Source of the DNA: Clusia tigrina
Taxonomy: Eukaryota > Arthropoda > Insecta > Diptera > Clusiidae
Assembly (NCBI GenBank): GCA_920105625.2
Contig: OV050030.1
Location: 108,645,216-108,709,215, forward strand
Length of the DNA stretch: 64,000 nucleotides
Direction: 5' to 3'
The translations under genes and the position numbers were made by a program. Below are positions 15,190-33,800 of the stretch, in pieces. Every line of letters begins with the position of its first letter. Position 1 is the first letter of the stretch. The notes under the pieces are model-generated. The model did not search any database. It saw only the letters and a program-made list of their open reading frames with translations, and was not told the origin of the DNA.

Positions 15190-15440
15190 TAACAAATTTG
15201 GATAGGACTATACTTGAGTACTGCCCGCGACTCTCTAAAAAGGAATTCTTAAATATTTGAGTTTCAAACGAACGGAGGCTGGGCAATCACAAAGAAAGTG
15301 GACGACTGTTTCTTTCTCCTGTGGGCCTTTGCAGCTCCTGTATTGAATGGAATGCCCATTTTTTCAACGTGTCTGCCGATAGTCCAATGACACTTACATA
15401 CAGCTATAAGGTTGCTAATTGTGTGTAAATATTAGTTCGA
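15190..15440 (-). pseudogene. LOA-like LINE C-terminal end, spacer side of right arm
   Basis: Minus-strand reading gives CHWTIGRHVEKMGIPFNT, then CKGPQEKETVVHFLCDCPA, the cysteine motif that ends LOA/I-group ORF2, then YLRIPFLESRG. It lies directly downstream, in the same direction, of the LOA fragment in the right arm (15,660-16,087), separated by AT-rich DNA. It therefore probably belongs to the same insertion and runs across the right palindrome junction. The left arm has no such continuation. Confidence 0.7.
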
Positions 15441-15659
15441 ACATTTTATTTTAATAATAAAAATGCTTTATTTATTTTAGTTATGAAAGAACTGATCAAT
15501 TAAGAAGTTAAAATTCAAAATGCTGAAACAATTCACCACACAAAAATAATAAAGTAACTAAAAGAGAAAGATAGTCAATCCTTTACTTCTGAATCTAAAG
15601 AACTAAAAGTTTTTAATGTAATCTTAAGTATTATGCATTATTCTAATTAATTCTTCGTT

Positions 15660-16087
15660 GTAGAGCTCGAGCAGCTTACAGCGACGCTAGTGTTTTTATT
15701 GCTGATTGGCTGTCGGAATAAGTTGATATGTTATTGGACAGCTTGCACCCCTTCTGCGCCCTACATGCCGGCTCTAGCACTATGTAATCTCTTCGAGGAA
15801 TCGTAATCGTTACAAAGAAAGACTAATCGGTCTGAAATCTTTGGCCAATTAATCTACCTTTCTTCAAGTCTTCGGAATGAAAACCACTAATTGTTTCCTC
15901 CACCTATTTGGTATATAATTTACAGAAATACACGCAGTGAAAATTTCTCGTAACTCGGCCATTATGGGTCCCTATATCTTTTGCATCATTATAGGCATGA
16001 TACCGTCCGGACTTGGGAATTTGTATGGTGAAAACTTTTTTATTGCCTAGATGACCTTATCAACAGAAAATATTTCCACAAGTAGCG
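15660..16087 (-). pseudogene. LOA-like LINE fragment 2 (right copy)
   Basis: Mirror of 13,385-13,810: RT N-terminal block fused to an RNase H motif. The A-T-rich stretch 15,441-15,660 separates it from the C-terminal piece at 15,190-15,440. A few substitutions distinguish it from the left copy. Confidence 0.75.
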
Positions 16088-16510
16088 CAGCTGGTACATG
16101 TTCTCGACACGCAGGCGTGCCAATTTGCTCTGAATGAGCTGAATTTAAATCAGCTGACTGCCAGCATTAACTGCCATTCCGTTGCATGTTACTTCTTCTG
16201 TTGCTACGACGATGCATTGCAATTTGGCTTTGTATGGAGAATTCTCGACAAACAAACGGTTACAAAATTCTATACTACTATACATTTTTTTCAGGTTATT
16301 CTGACTGATTTTTCTTCTTCTTAATATTTTCATTTTTCACAGCGCACAATCTACTTAGATTTCAGTTTCAACATAGTGTATCCGCATTAATATTGCATTT
16401 CCCTCTTATGTAAATGATCAAACTGCTCCAGTTTCAGTTTACATCTAACGAGTTTGAAATTCGTTCGTTTCATCAGTATTTGAGATCTTGTCCAAATATC
16501 TTGTAGCCCA
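16088..16510. other. Unclassified sequence (right copy)
   Basis: Mirror of 12,961-13,384. The frame containing LFVENSPYKAKLQ runs 16,333 to 16,145 on the minus strand. No family recognised. Confidence 0.3.
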
Positions 16511-16986
16511 TAAAATAGCACTTTCTCTATTGTAGAATAATTCGATTCAGATTGATATAATATTCGATAATGTTATGTTCCCTAGTGCGAGCACCCATTT
16601 TAAACCTTATGTGAAGGGCCTAACTAATTCTGAGAGATCGTTTATAAATTTCGTGGAATAAACCACCAATCCTAGGAAACTTTTAATTTCCTTTTGTTTG
16701 TTTGGTATAGGGTAATTTTTTATTGATTTTTTCCAGATATTCTCAGAAAATTTCAGATCTATCTCATGAAATCCACTAGCAAGATCTAGTGTTTAGTATT
16801 ATCAAATATGTCAGTATTGTTAAATAAATGATAATGGTCTGAAATAGTTTTTAGTTTAAGGGTCCATTTACGATAGTCAATAACCAGTCGAAATTTTTCC
16901 AACCAATTTGCACCTTTCTTATTAGGTAAGATCCAAACGAGACGACTCCAAAGTGAGTAACTTGGTCTGATCATACCTTCGCAGGT
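16511..16986 (-). pseudogene. Ty3/gypsy element 2, RT fragment (right copy)
   Basis: Mirror of 12,486-12,960, with the 62-codon opening segment unchanged in amino acids. The same internal deletion of the RT active site is present, so the deletion predates the palindrome. About 14 bp is inserted near 16,570 relative to the left arm. Confidence 0.8.
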
Positions 16987-17511
16987 ATGCGTTGTAAGTT
17001 ACCGCAATGAAGTATTTTTCCTTATATATTTTCATATTACTTGCAAAGTTTCAGAAGTTCCCTTTTTTTTCTTTGTTAAGATTGTTACCTTTAACTTTAC
17101 CTTTAAATCACTTCTTATACCTTTTCGAGACATTCCCCTACTCTTACCACCATAGACGAACACGGCAACTACTCTCATATTTAAACTTGCTGGCTCATTA
17201 AAATTCTTGAAACACCTTTTACCCTAAAAACTTATATTTATTTTCTCTTTCCAGGTATAAGACTCGAAGAGCAATAAGTAAATAATACCACACACGACAG
17301 CGATAACCTGCAAACGTATTGTGTCGTAACTAAAGCAATATATTTATTCTATACTATGAAACATCTACTAATGCACAGTTCTTTCAGATTCCTTAGTCTC
17401 AACTCAGCAGCCTATTATTCTATCGCTTCTAAATGACAGGTCCATTTCTTATACCATACCTTACCATACTTATACCATTTCCTTAATTCCTTCTCGTGAA
17501 GCACACCTAAT

Positions 17512-20182
17512 GGCGACCTTTTAATACCGACACACATCGACCCGCTACTGTTTAATGTCCTTAGCGTGGGATACCCTTCAAGATTTCCTTTTGAACGTTT
17601 ACAGCTCGTACAGGCTATTTCCTAACACCTTCCCCACTCGGCATTTAATAAATTTCCTGCAGAACTTTGCGTTGACACTTTTATTAAAGTAACGAACCAC
17701 TACTACTACTACTACTAACTTAACACAAAGCTCCAGTTATACACTTTCTGCCCTACGCAAAACTTAACTTATCCGGCCGGTTTGTTATACTGTCGAGCAC
17801 CTTTCTCGTATACCGCGTAAATATTGTCCCTCATGTCCTTTCGGTTCAAAGCAACAAAATATCTCTCTGTCGCCTTTCAATCCGACAATGCCTTGAAAAA
17901 GCATTCAACTTCCTAGCCAGCATGTGAACATGTGCTGACCGAATCATACGAAATAAGGAGTGTTTCTCGGTGCACCGTACTCCGTATAGCACACTCTATT
18001 TCAAACAAACGCCGATCCCATTCTCTTTGGTCATTTTCCGGATACGCTCTTATAACTGAGAGTGCCGTCTGATTTACTCCCTCCGATCTGCTCGACTGCG
18101 GCGAGTACGTCGCGGTCTTTATATAAGATATCCCACAGTTCCCTATCATCTTATCGAATTCTATGACCACAAACTGCTTCCCATTATATGAGTGTATCAC
18201 CTCTGGTACCCCGAATCTATGGAACACCACGTGCACCAAAAACTCGATCACCGTCCGTGTTGTTGTCTCACGTAACGCCATAAAAAACTAGTTTGGTTAA
18301 ATTATCCACAACTATTATTATATACACTGGTACTTTAAAAAAATCAGTATATAACTTCTGAGACGGTACCTCTTTCACCACCTCTTGGTCTCATTAACAC
18401 ATTCGCAGGATTCACTTCCTTACATGTGACACAACCTTGCACATAGTTGCGGACTTGACCCACCATACCCAGCCGTAATAAAACTGCCTTAATCTACTCG
18501 TATACACTATGTTGGCTATTCCTCCATGAGCGGCAGTCTCTAGCTTGTGCGCGTTCTCTACTAATGCGGAGATTACTTCCTCCGGCACCCAGAATTTCCA
18601 GCACTGTTCCATTATGTTGCTATCTCCTTGACTAGCCTCTGTTCGCTTGAATACATACCCTTCAGCCACCTATATATCTGGTAATTTCTCCTGATTCTGG
18701 GTCTTGGCTTCGATAAAGTCGGGATGTGGCGCCGATGTGAACGCCGTGGTGTCAAACCCAAGCACGACATCTACATTGTCGGCTCATTTCCTGTCCTCTA
18801 TCTCAAGGTCGAAATCTTGCAACTTCAGCGACCACCGGGCTAGTCAACGGCTCATGTCCTACATTGACATGAGCTATTTTAAAATTGCGTGGTCAGTAAT
18901 GATAGAGAAAGGCATCCATTCTATATAGGGCCCGTACTTTTTTATAGCCATATAGCTATAATTTCTTTGGAATTGGTTCAGTTTTTGAGAGAAGAAAGCC
19001 AGGGGCCTTTCGCTTCCATTTTCTTCCTTCTGGAAAAACACAGCCCCAATTCCAATTGAATCCAACATCTCCTTAAAAATACTGAGTTTTGAAGCACTGG
19101 TGCCGTTGTTAATGCTAACTTCAATTTTTCGAACGCTTGGGAAGCCATGGAAGTCATCTGGAACATCTTCCCCTTTTCCAACAAAATACTGATGGGCGCA
19201 GATAATTCCGCAAAGTCCTTGATAAAACGCCTGTAGCACCCCGCTGTTTCTAAAAACCGTCGAACCTCCCTAGAGTTTCTCGGAATTAGACTTTTCGTTA
19301 TGGCCTCTAAGTTTTCCGGGTCGGTATTCAGTACTGCTCCTCCCACAATGAAACCTATGTATCGGAGCTGCCCGAAGCAGAACTTAGATTTCTTTAATCC
19401 AATGGACAAGTTCGCTTTCTTTCGATATTCTACTACCTAACCCAGAATACGTAGGAGGGTGTCGAAGTCGTCCGCGATTATTAATAAATCGTCTAAATAC
19501 ATAAATACATGCTCCCTTAATCGTTGATGTACCACTTTCTCCATCAGTCGGCACAAGCGTTGTTCTGCGTTACATAAGCCAAACGGCATCACTGCAAGTT
19601 CGTATAGTAGCCTCCCCGGGACAGCAAAATCCGTGCATGCTCTACTCTCTTTCTCTAACTCCACCTATCAAAACGCATACTCCAGATCTACGCTACTAAT
19701 GAAATGGGTATGACCTAATAGGCTTATAATCCCCTCAATGTTCTGCGCGGATAGGCGTCTTCAATTGTTCGCTGATTTAACTTTCGGGGGTCAGACAAAA
19801 CTTATTTTTCCCGGGTTTTCTCACAATGGTCATACGGATTCTCAACGCACTGTGGCATTCTTCGATTATCCCCAAAGCAAAAATTTTATCGATTTCAGCG
19901 TAAACGATTTCCTGCATAGCGGGTGACAGTGGATAGTGCCCATCCTTAATGGTCACTGTGGCTTAAGCCAACTGTATCGTATGCTTTTCCAACTTGGTCC
20001 ATCCTAAACCCGTGTTGCAAATAGGCTCTGAATCCTTTTATTACTGCGCGCTCTGTGGTCAGCCCATGCTTGACCTCCTTCCACCCTTTTCCGTCATCTG
20101 TATTGGGTTTCGCTGTCTCCTCTTTGCCTTCCAATTCCACTCCCAGGACGTCAGGAGTTCAATAGAATGCCCTTCAAAAATG
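17512..20182 (-). pseudogene. Ty3/gypsy element 1, pol (right copy)
   Basis: Mirror of 9,290-11,960. RT palm (19,664-19,437), thumb (19,409-18,978), integrase zinc region (18,669-18,412) and core (18,281-17,913) carry the same stops as the left copy. The Tyr replacing the second integrase Asp is also shared. Only scattered substitutions differ, for example two residues near 18,850-18,890 on the antisense reading. The likely LTR/UTR tail lies at 16,987-17,511. Confidence 0.85.
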
Positions 20183-20361
20183 AATGCCTAAATATATTTG
20201 TTGCCGTAAATCTGGGCACAAAAAGAAAATCAAATTTTCCTGACTTCCTGTTTAAATTCTGCCACTACAACAACCTTTTGTAGGTGGAAACAAATATCGG
20301 ACGGTTAAAGGTACCCGGTGGGAGCAGCTTTCAAAAGCACTTGTCCGAATAAATATTAAAA

Positions 20362-22280
20362 AAAATAGTTCCAACTATGGTGGAATGATGAACTTTCATA
20401 TATCAGGGCTGAGGTTAGAAAAACGTTTAACTCTAGCTATTCTTCGGGTAACTGGCAGGACTACAAGGATAGTTGAAGGCAATATAAAAAACCAATCAGA
20501 AATTTTAATAATAAAGGGCGGATGGCCTTCTGCTCCTCTATTGAAACTACCAAGGAATCAGCAAGACTAGGTAAGATTTTGTCTAGGGTGGATACAAACC
20601 TCCCTACAAATATTAGAAGAGCGGACAGCTCATGGACAACGTGTTCGAAGGAGACACTGCAACTGCTCCTAGACACGCACATTCCGGGGTTCACGGATGA
20701 CTGGTTTAACCCTGAGCACACCAGAAGGTTGCGCTCAGGGGGCTATACCGATATAATCACAAACGAGAAGTTGGCATGGGCCCTACAAATCACCTGGACG
20801 CAGGAATGGGTAAAACCTTGGCTTAAAATCATGTTTAAGGCCTGCCTTGCACTTAACTACGTTCCTTGCAGCTGGAGATGAGCAAAGGTCGTGTTTATCT
20901 CAATGGAAGGAAGAAGAGGTCATGAATCGGTATAGGACTTTCGGCCAATAAGCCTGACTTCGTTTGTTCTCAAGGCCCTCGAAAGACTACCTGACCTCCA
21001 TATAAGGAAGTAGTGCATAAGCTTTCCGATGCCCAACACGATTACCTGAAAGTGAAATCGAACTTCATTAGGTAGTGAGAAGGTCCATCAAATACAAACA
21101 ATATTCACTGGCAGTCTTTGTGGACATACTCGTAGAAGGTACTTTTAACAATATCCAAACAGAAGCGGTAAACACATCGCTGGAAAACGTTGGAATGGAC
21201 GGATTAAGCTGTTCGTGGGTAGATTAATGTAATGCTAAAACAAGGGTCGTAAAGCTTGGTAGTAGCCGCCTAAATAAATATGTGAAAAGAGGTACCCCAC
21301 AGGGAGTGCTACTACCTCCCCTATTATGGATATGTGCCTTGGATGGCGTTATCAAAGAACTAAACGAGGGAGGTAGTAAAGTGGCGGATTATGAGGATTT
21401 TACAAAAAATGTGAAAAAAGTTCCTTTTATGAGAGGTACGCGTGGTCTTTGTCCAAATCGGCACATATAGCTATCTGGTTCTGTATCTTTGTGCAGGCTA
21501 CATTTTTGCAAAATTTCATTAATATAGCTCTAACGGTGTAGAAAAAAAATGGCGACAGACGGACAGACGCACAGACAGACAGAAAGTGATTCTGATCCTA
21601 TCTGTATATATATGTCCATACCTACCACGCCTCCTTCTCGAAATTGCAACCCCTCTCAAAAGCACAAAATTAGTATACCCTATTTACCTTTTTTAAAGGT
21701 AAAGGGTATAAAAATAGCAACAATATCAAAGAGTCTGGCTGCTATCAAAGCACTGGCGTCAGCGATGAAACTAGTATGGGAATGCAGGGAGGTCTTTACT
21801 GCACTAGCTCGTCGGATCAATGTAAGATTGATGTGGGTGCCGGGACATGTGGATAGAGAGAGTAGATGAGCCTGTCCGAGGGGGATCCGCTCTTGATGAA
21901 CATGACGTGACTCCGGTTCGTGTGCTAATTGGTTCAATGAAGAGGGGGATAGGCAAAGAATTCTTGGTGAATGCAAACAGCCGATGGAGGAGGTTGAAAA
22001 CAGTAGAGCACTCTGGCCGGACTACAACAAAAATAAATCTACAGACTTAATAAACAGAGGTCTTTGTGATGTGGCTAGGCAAATGTTCAATACCAGTTGT
22101 CGGAGCCACGGAAACTATGTAGAAAAGGAAACCGTGGAACAGTTCCTATGTGCCTGCCCGGCCCTGGGTAGATGAAGAAGGAAAACACAATGCAAACTAT
22201 TTTTGCAAAACATTGAAGAGATCGCGGACTGCAAGATAGAGGAAATTCTCTCGGTTATAAAACTCTCTAACTGGCTATAA
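20362..22280 (+). pseudogene. LOA-like LINE, RT and RNase H (right copy)
   Basis: Mirror of 7,139-9,110, here on the plus strand. The RT N-terminal part (20,522-20,881) and the RGTPQG motif (about 21,290) are identical in translation. The inserted DINE-like piece is present at about 21,387-21,715. RNase H continues to about 21,860 and the cysteine motif follows at 22,100-22,170. The frame at 21,984-22,175 is longer here because 53 bp of the left copy (near 7,340-7,395) is absent. The right-arm version joins NTSCRSHGNY smoothly, so the left arm probably gained those 53 bp. Confidence 0.82.
21387..21715. mobile_element. DINE-1/mini-me-like short element inside LOA LINE (right copy)
   Basis: Mirror of 7,757-8,085, with the same GACA/GTCY proto-microsatellite (about 21,553-21,582) and the same end hairpin (about 21,675-21,712). 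Being in both arms, it was inserted before the palindrome formed. Confidence 0.6.
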
Positions 22281-22709
22281 GGGGCGGCACACAACCATAC
22301 TCCAATTGCAATATAATCCACAGAGCGGTATCGAAACGGCGCACTTGCGCTAATTGGAAGAGTTATCATCGCCGGAACAACCAACCATCCAACCAAACTT
22401 AAGTCAGACTTAACTTAAATATAACTTATAAAGCACCTACTAACTTCACAAGAGGTTTCGCAACTTTCTTGCTCTGTTGATTTCAGAAAAGATATCGCAA
22501 CTTTGTTGCACTCTTTACAATAGCTGCTACTGCTGTAATTTTAATAAGTGAGAAAAATATAGGCAAAACAATCAACGTTATCGTAATTAAAATTCAAGAG
22601 CAGCTGGCTCTTGGTGGCCAATTTCTGGTGGAGGACAATCGTCAGGTATGACTAGCGCATAGCGCAATGTAGTTATAATATAATGTAGTTATAATATAAT
22701 TATATATAT

Positions 22710-24428
22710 GTGAATGCACGAATTTTTGACATAACAATCGAAGGATTTTATTTCTATATTTGAAGCTGAGGCAGTACTCCATAGCTGAATCCCGTAGCAT
22801 TATATTGGTTTTAGAATCGAGTTGTATAGTACAAGTTTACAGTCTAGGCTTAGTGGGGAATTTCTCCCAATAAGCCAGTTAATTTGAACTGTTTTTAGTT
22901 TCATTTGGATCAACTTTGCTTCTATGTGGGTTTTCCATGTTAATCGGCGATCAAGATGAATACCGAGGTATTTAAACTCGCTGTGTATAGTCTGGGTATA
23001 GTCTGGGTGTTGATATGGATAGGCGGGCCTGGTTCCCTGCGCAATGTGAATGTAATATGTACACATTTTTGTTCACCTGTAACCTGCGTTGTTGTAGCCA
23101 TTTTTCCAACTGAGATATATATTCTTGTAATTTGCGGGATGCTTCTTGAGGGTTTTCGTGGACGCTTAAGAAAGCTGTATCATCAGCGAATGTTGATACG
23201 TGGATATTATTGCTTATTGGCATATCAGAGGCGTATATCAAAGATAAGATAGGACCCAAAATACTGCCTTGGGGGGGAACTCCGGCTTGAATCGGTTGAG
23301 GTGTGCTCAGAAAATTACCTTCTTTGATGATCAATTTTCGTCCAGTTAAATAGTTTATAAATAGCTTATGAGTGTTTGCGAGTTTTGCTTTAATTTCAAA
23401 ATTAAACCTTCATGCCATACTTTATCAAAAGCGTAGGAAACGTCAATGAAGAGGGCAGAACAATATTTCTTTTCTTCGAACGCTTTTCTAACTGCGTTTA
23501 CAAGTCTATGTGTTTGTTCAATAGTCCATATTTGTTGTTTAGTCCATACACTACGCAAACGGAGGGTAACTTGCAGTAAGTCTTAGTATGGCCAAATTCT
23601 TGGCAGTTCAGGCATTGCACGGGTCCTGCACGTTTATGCGGGTCTTCTACAGTAACTCTACGGTGCAACAAAGATTTTAGGTTATAAATTGGGTGAGGTT
23701 CGTTCTTCTTCAGTTTCATATCACCTGGTTCTAGTTCCACCCGAAATAGTGATTGTGGGACTCTTTCTCTGTTTCTTATGTTCGTAACATTTTTAACTTT
23801 GAAGCCATTGATTTGCAAGCCCCCTTCACCTCCTCTGGAGCCACGCAGGAGTCAATTTACAACAATCTGTAGACCCTTAGCGCTTTTTAGCTGGTAAGTG
23901 AAGAAATTTTTGTTTTGTTCTTCAAAATCTGACACAATTTTACGGTAATCATGTTCCTGGTTTACCTGGATTTTCGTTTCTAAAATATTTCCACATTTTA
24001 TGGGAACCAATTAATGATATTAAGCTAATAAAGAATTAGCTCGTTAAAGTTACGCTCCCTCAAATAAATCGGGGGTGGTTTACTCGACCTTTTCAGAGTG
24101 TTAGAATCATTCGTATCATCTTCTGAAATTGCGAAACGATTTTGGGAACTTGGGATGTCTGTATTTCCATCTTTTGGTACTTTTGCCATTGAAGCGATCT
24201 TCGAAGATTTTGGGCTTCGTCTCCCCGTTTTAGCACGGTTATATATCTGTCCAATCCCACTTGAATTTTTGTATTTTCCGGACAATTCACTGGGGGTGTA
24301 ATTTTAAGCGATCCTCCAGATGTGGAGTTAATTAGAATAATTTTTGTTGTTTTTTCGTTTGCTTGTGGGGCTGGCGTGACTAACTTACTGGCTGGCGCAA
24401 TTGTAGGTGTAGATTCGCTCTTTAACAT
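22710..24428 (-). pseudogene. Jockey-like LINE 2, ORF1-RT fusion (right copy)
   Basis: Minus strand. ORF1 starts at 24,428 (MLKSESTPTIAP) and carries the intact zinc knuckle CLNCQEFGHTKTYC near 23,590. The frame then runs from CVVYGLNNKYG straight into RT sequence (23,558-22,800). It shows AFDKVWHEGL, GSILGPILSLIYASDM and STFADDTAFL (about 23,200-23,180). No endonuclease is present. The 3' end beyond the left-arm equivalent of 6,217 is deleted in this arm. The zinc knuckle shows what the left copy lost. Confidence 0.84.
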
Positions 24429-30629
<6,201 letters not shown>

Positions 30630-30712
<83 letters not shown>

Positions 30713-30721
30713 TATTGTGCG

Positions 30722-30793
<72 letters not shown>
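30630..30793. repeat. (TA)n tract, split by TTGTGCGT
   Basis: Two TA blocks (about 30,630-30,715 and 30,724-30,793) separated by a short TTGTGCGT motif. The sequence TTGTGCATTATA just left of the first block resembles that spacer, suggesting slippage or duplication. Confidence 0.95.
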
Positions 30794-30795
<2 letters not shown>

Positions 30796-30872
30796 GTCAC
30801 TACTAGACAGATGTCAAGTTGACTTTCCTTGTTTATTGCAAATCAACGACTGACTCTTCTCTCAGCAAAGAA

Positions 30873-33800
30873 TCTATATATATAAAACAGGATGTGTGTA
30901 TGTATGTAACGTATGGACTCCAAAACGACTGGGCCGATTTTGATGAAATTCAGGGAATCTTCAAAATGTTCAGGCGGGTGACACTGTGAATTCTGATTTT
31001 TGATTTGCGGTCTGTGGGCGGAGGCGCGTGGCAAAATCTAATTTTCATATTGTACCACCAATGACATATACATATATTTATTTTACACTTCTTTCAAAAC
31101 ATCCGAAAGTACATCATTGTTCCTTTTGCACGATTACAGTTTACTAAAATGCCACAAAAAAAAACAGCCATTGCTAAAAAAACCACCGCAACACGGAAGC
31201 AGAGGGAAACAGAGAAGAGAACGCGAATCACGGCTTCAGCAAATGCGTGACAGTGCATCTTCATCTAGAGCTGCTGAGACACCCCAACAGCATGTCGAAA
31301 GACTTGCTGCCAATCGCTCCCGAATGACTCGATCAAGAGAAAGAATCGATTTAAAGTTGGCGACATTTCACTACAATAGGGACGATGACTACCGCAATCA
31401 CAAGGACGTAGTGATTGGCGCAATGGACAAAGTTTGCTTACATTGTCGTGCTCTGAAGTTCACTAAGGAATCCCCGGGAATGTGTTGTTCGAACGGTAAA
31501 GTTGCTTTGCCACCAATGATTGAGCCGCCTGAATCCCTACAAAGTTATATTTCTAGAGCCAATCCGATTTCCGAGCACTTCCTTCAAAACATCCGAAAGT
31601 ACAGCTCATGCTTTCAAATGACGTCCTTCGGAGCAATTAATATCATCAACAACGCCGGTTACATGCCCACCTTCAAAGTGCAAGGCCAAATATACCAGAG
31701 AATTGGATCGTTGTTCCCACTTCTCCAAATTTATTTCACTGGCAATGAAGCTACAGACGTTGAACAGCGTTGCGCAATCAGTACTGAAGTTAGACGGGAA
31801 ATCGTTTCGAGTCTTCAAGCTATGTTACACGAACACAACAGCCTCATCCGTCTATTCTAAATAGCCCTAGACCAGATGCCGGCAGATGATTATACGGTTG
31901 TGATAAGAGCTGACAAGACACCGGCTGGTGAGCATGAGCGGCGCTTCAATGCACCGGTGATAGGTGACGTCGCAGTTGTGATAGTCGGCACAGACTTCGA
32001 GCGACGCGATATCATCATCCATCGCCGGTGTGCAAGGGTTTAACGCATTGCGGAAACTCATCGATCGTATGATGCACTACAATATCCAGTGCTTTTTCCA
32101 CGGGGTGAGGATGGATATCATTTCAACGTAATGCAGATGAGCCCCAACTCAAATGGAGAGTCGACAAAAAAAGTTTCCTGTATGGACTTTAATGCCTATC
32201 GCCTTATGATCAGGCCAAATGAATGTAATTATTTGCTGAAATGTCGTGAAGTCTTCCATCAATTCATTGTCGACATGTATGCAAAAATTGAAAGTGAACG
32301 TCTGCTCTTCATTCGGTTGAATCAGCAAAAGCTACGCGTCGAAGAATATGTCCACATGCGTGATGCGATCGCCAATGATGGAAGCGCTGCAAATATCGGA
32401 CAAATGGTGATCTTGCCAGCGACATACACAGGCAGTCCGCGACACATGCATCAGTACGCTCAAGATGCTATGACATGCGTGCGCAAGTATGGACAGCCAG
32501 ACCTCTTCATCACTTTCACATGCAATCCAGCATGAAAAGACATCACCGACCTTTTATTTACCGGTCAAAGTTCAACACATAGACACGATATTCTCGCCCG
32601 AGTATTCAAACAAAAGTTGACAATGATGGATGTCATCACCAAAAATCACATATTTGGCGAAACTCAGTGCTGGATGTACGCGGTTGAATGGCAGAAGCGA
32701 GGCCTGCCACACGCCCATATTTTAGTCTGGCTAAAACAAAAAATCATGCCAACACAAATTGATGACGTGACTTCCGCAGAACTCCCGAATCCCACAGCAG
32801 ATCCGGTTCTATTTGAATCAATCCGAAAACACATGATCTACGGGCCTTGCGGTGAACTGAATACAAATTCACCATGCATGAAAGAAGGCAAGTGTACAAA
32901 GCGCTATCCACGCGAGCTGCTGCAAGAAACTTAAACAGGAGGCGATGGATATCCTCTGTATAGGCGAAGAAAGGTGGATGACGGTGGATACACAAGTACA
33001 ATTAAAATGCGCAATGTAGATGTTGACGTCAATAACAGATGGATCGTGCCCTACTCACCGCTGCTTTCAAAAATGTTTGATGCCCACATCAATGTTGAGT
33101 ACTGTAATTCGGTGAAGTCGACCAAATATATTTGCAAATACGTCAACAAAGGCAGCGACATGGCACTATTCGGGCTTGCCAATCAAACTGACGAAATCAA
33201 GCAATTCCAGATGGGGCGTTACATCAGCAGCAATGAAGCAGTTTGGCGTATACTTTCATTCAACATCCACGAGCGATATCCAACAGTTCAACATCTAGCT
33301 GTTCATTTGGAAAATGGCCAGCGTGTTTATTTCACCGAGCGAAATGCTGAAAATAGAGCCGAACTGTCGCCACACACCACTCTCACCGCTTTCTTTGAAT
33401 TGTGTGCAACCGACAATTTCGCCAAGACTTTAATATATCCTGAAATTCTCAAATATTACACTTGGAACATGTCGTCGGAGAAGTTCATGAGAAGAAAGCA
33501 TGGTGCGATTGTCGCAGAATATGCTGGTGTGCATTCTTCTCATGCTTTGGGACGTGTCTACACCGTTCATCCGAATAATGCTGAATGCTATTATTTGCGA
33601 TTGTTATTGCATACGATCAAAGGTCCAACATCATTCGCCGCCTTGAAAACCATCCATGGAAATGAATGTCAGACTTATAGAGAAGCGTGTTTCCGATTGG
33701 GCCTGCTTGAAAGTGATCAGCATTGGAACACCCAAAACAAATACGCACTTTGTTTGCGATAATTTTAACAACATGTTCACCATCTAATCCACGAGAACTG

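Noticed and set aside
14017..15440. Palindrome as a simple missed-adapter sequencing artefact
   Set aside because: The spacer is 1.4 kb of unique sequence and the arms differ by substitutions and indels, although an assembly join of haplotypes is not excluded.
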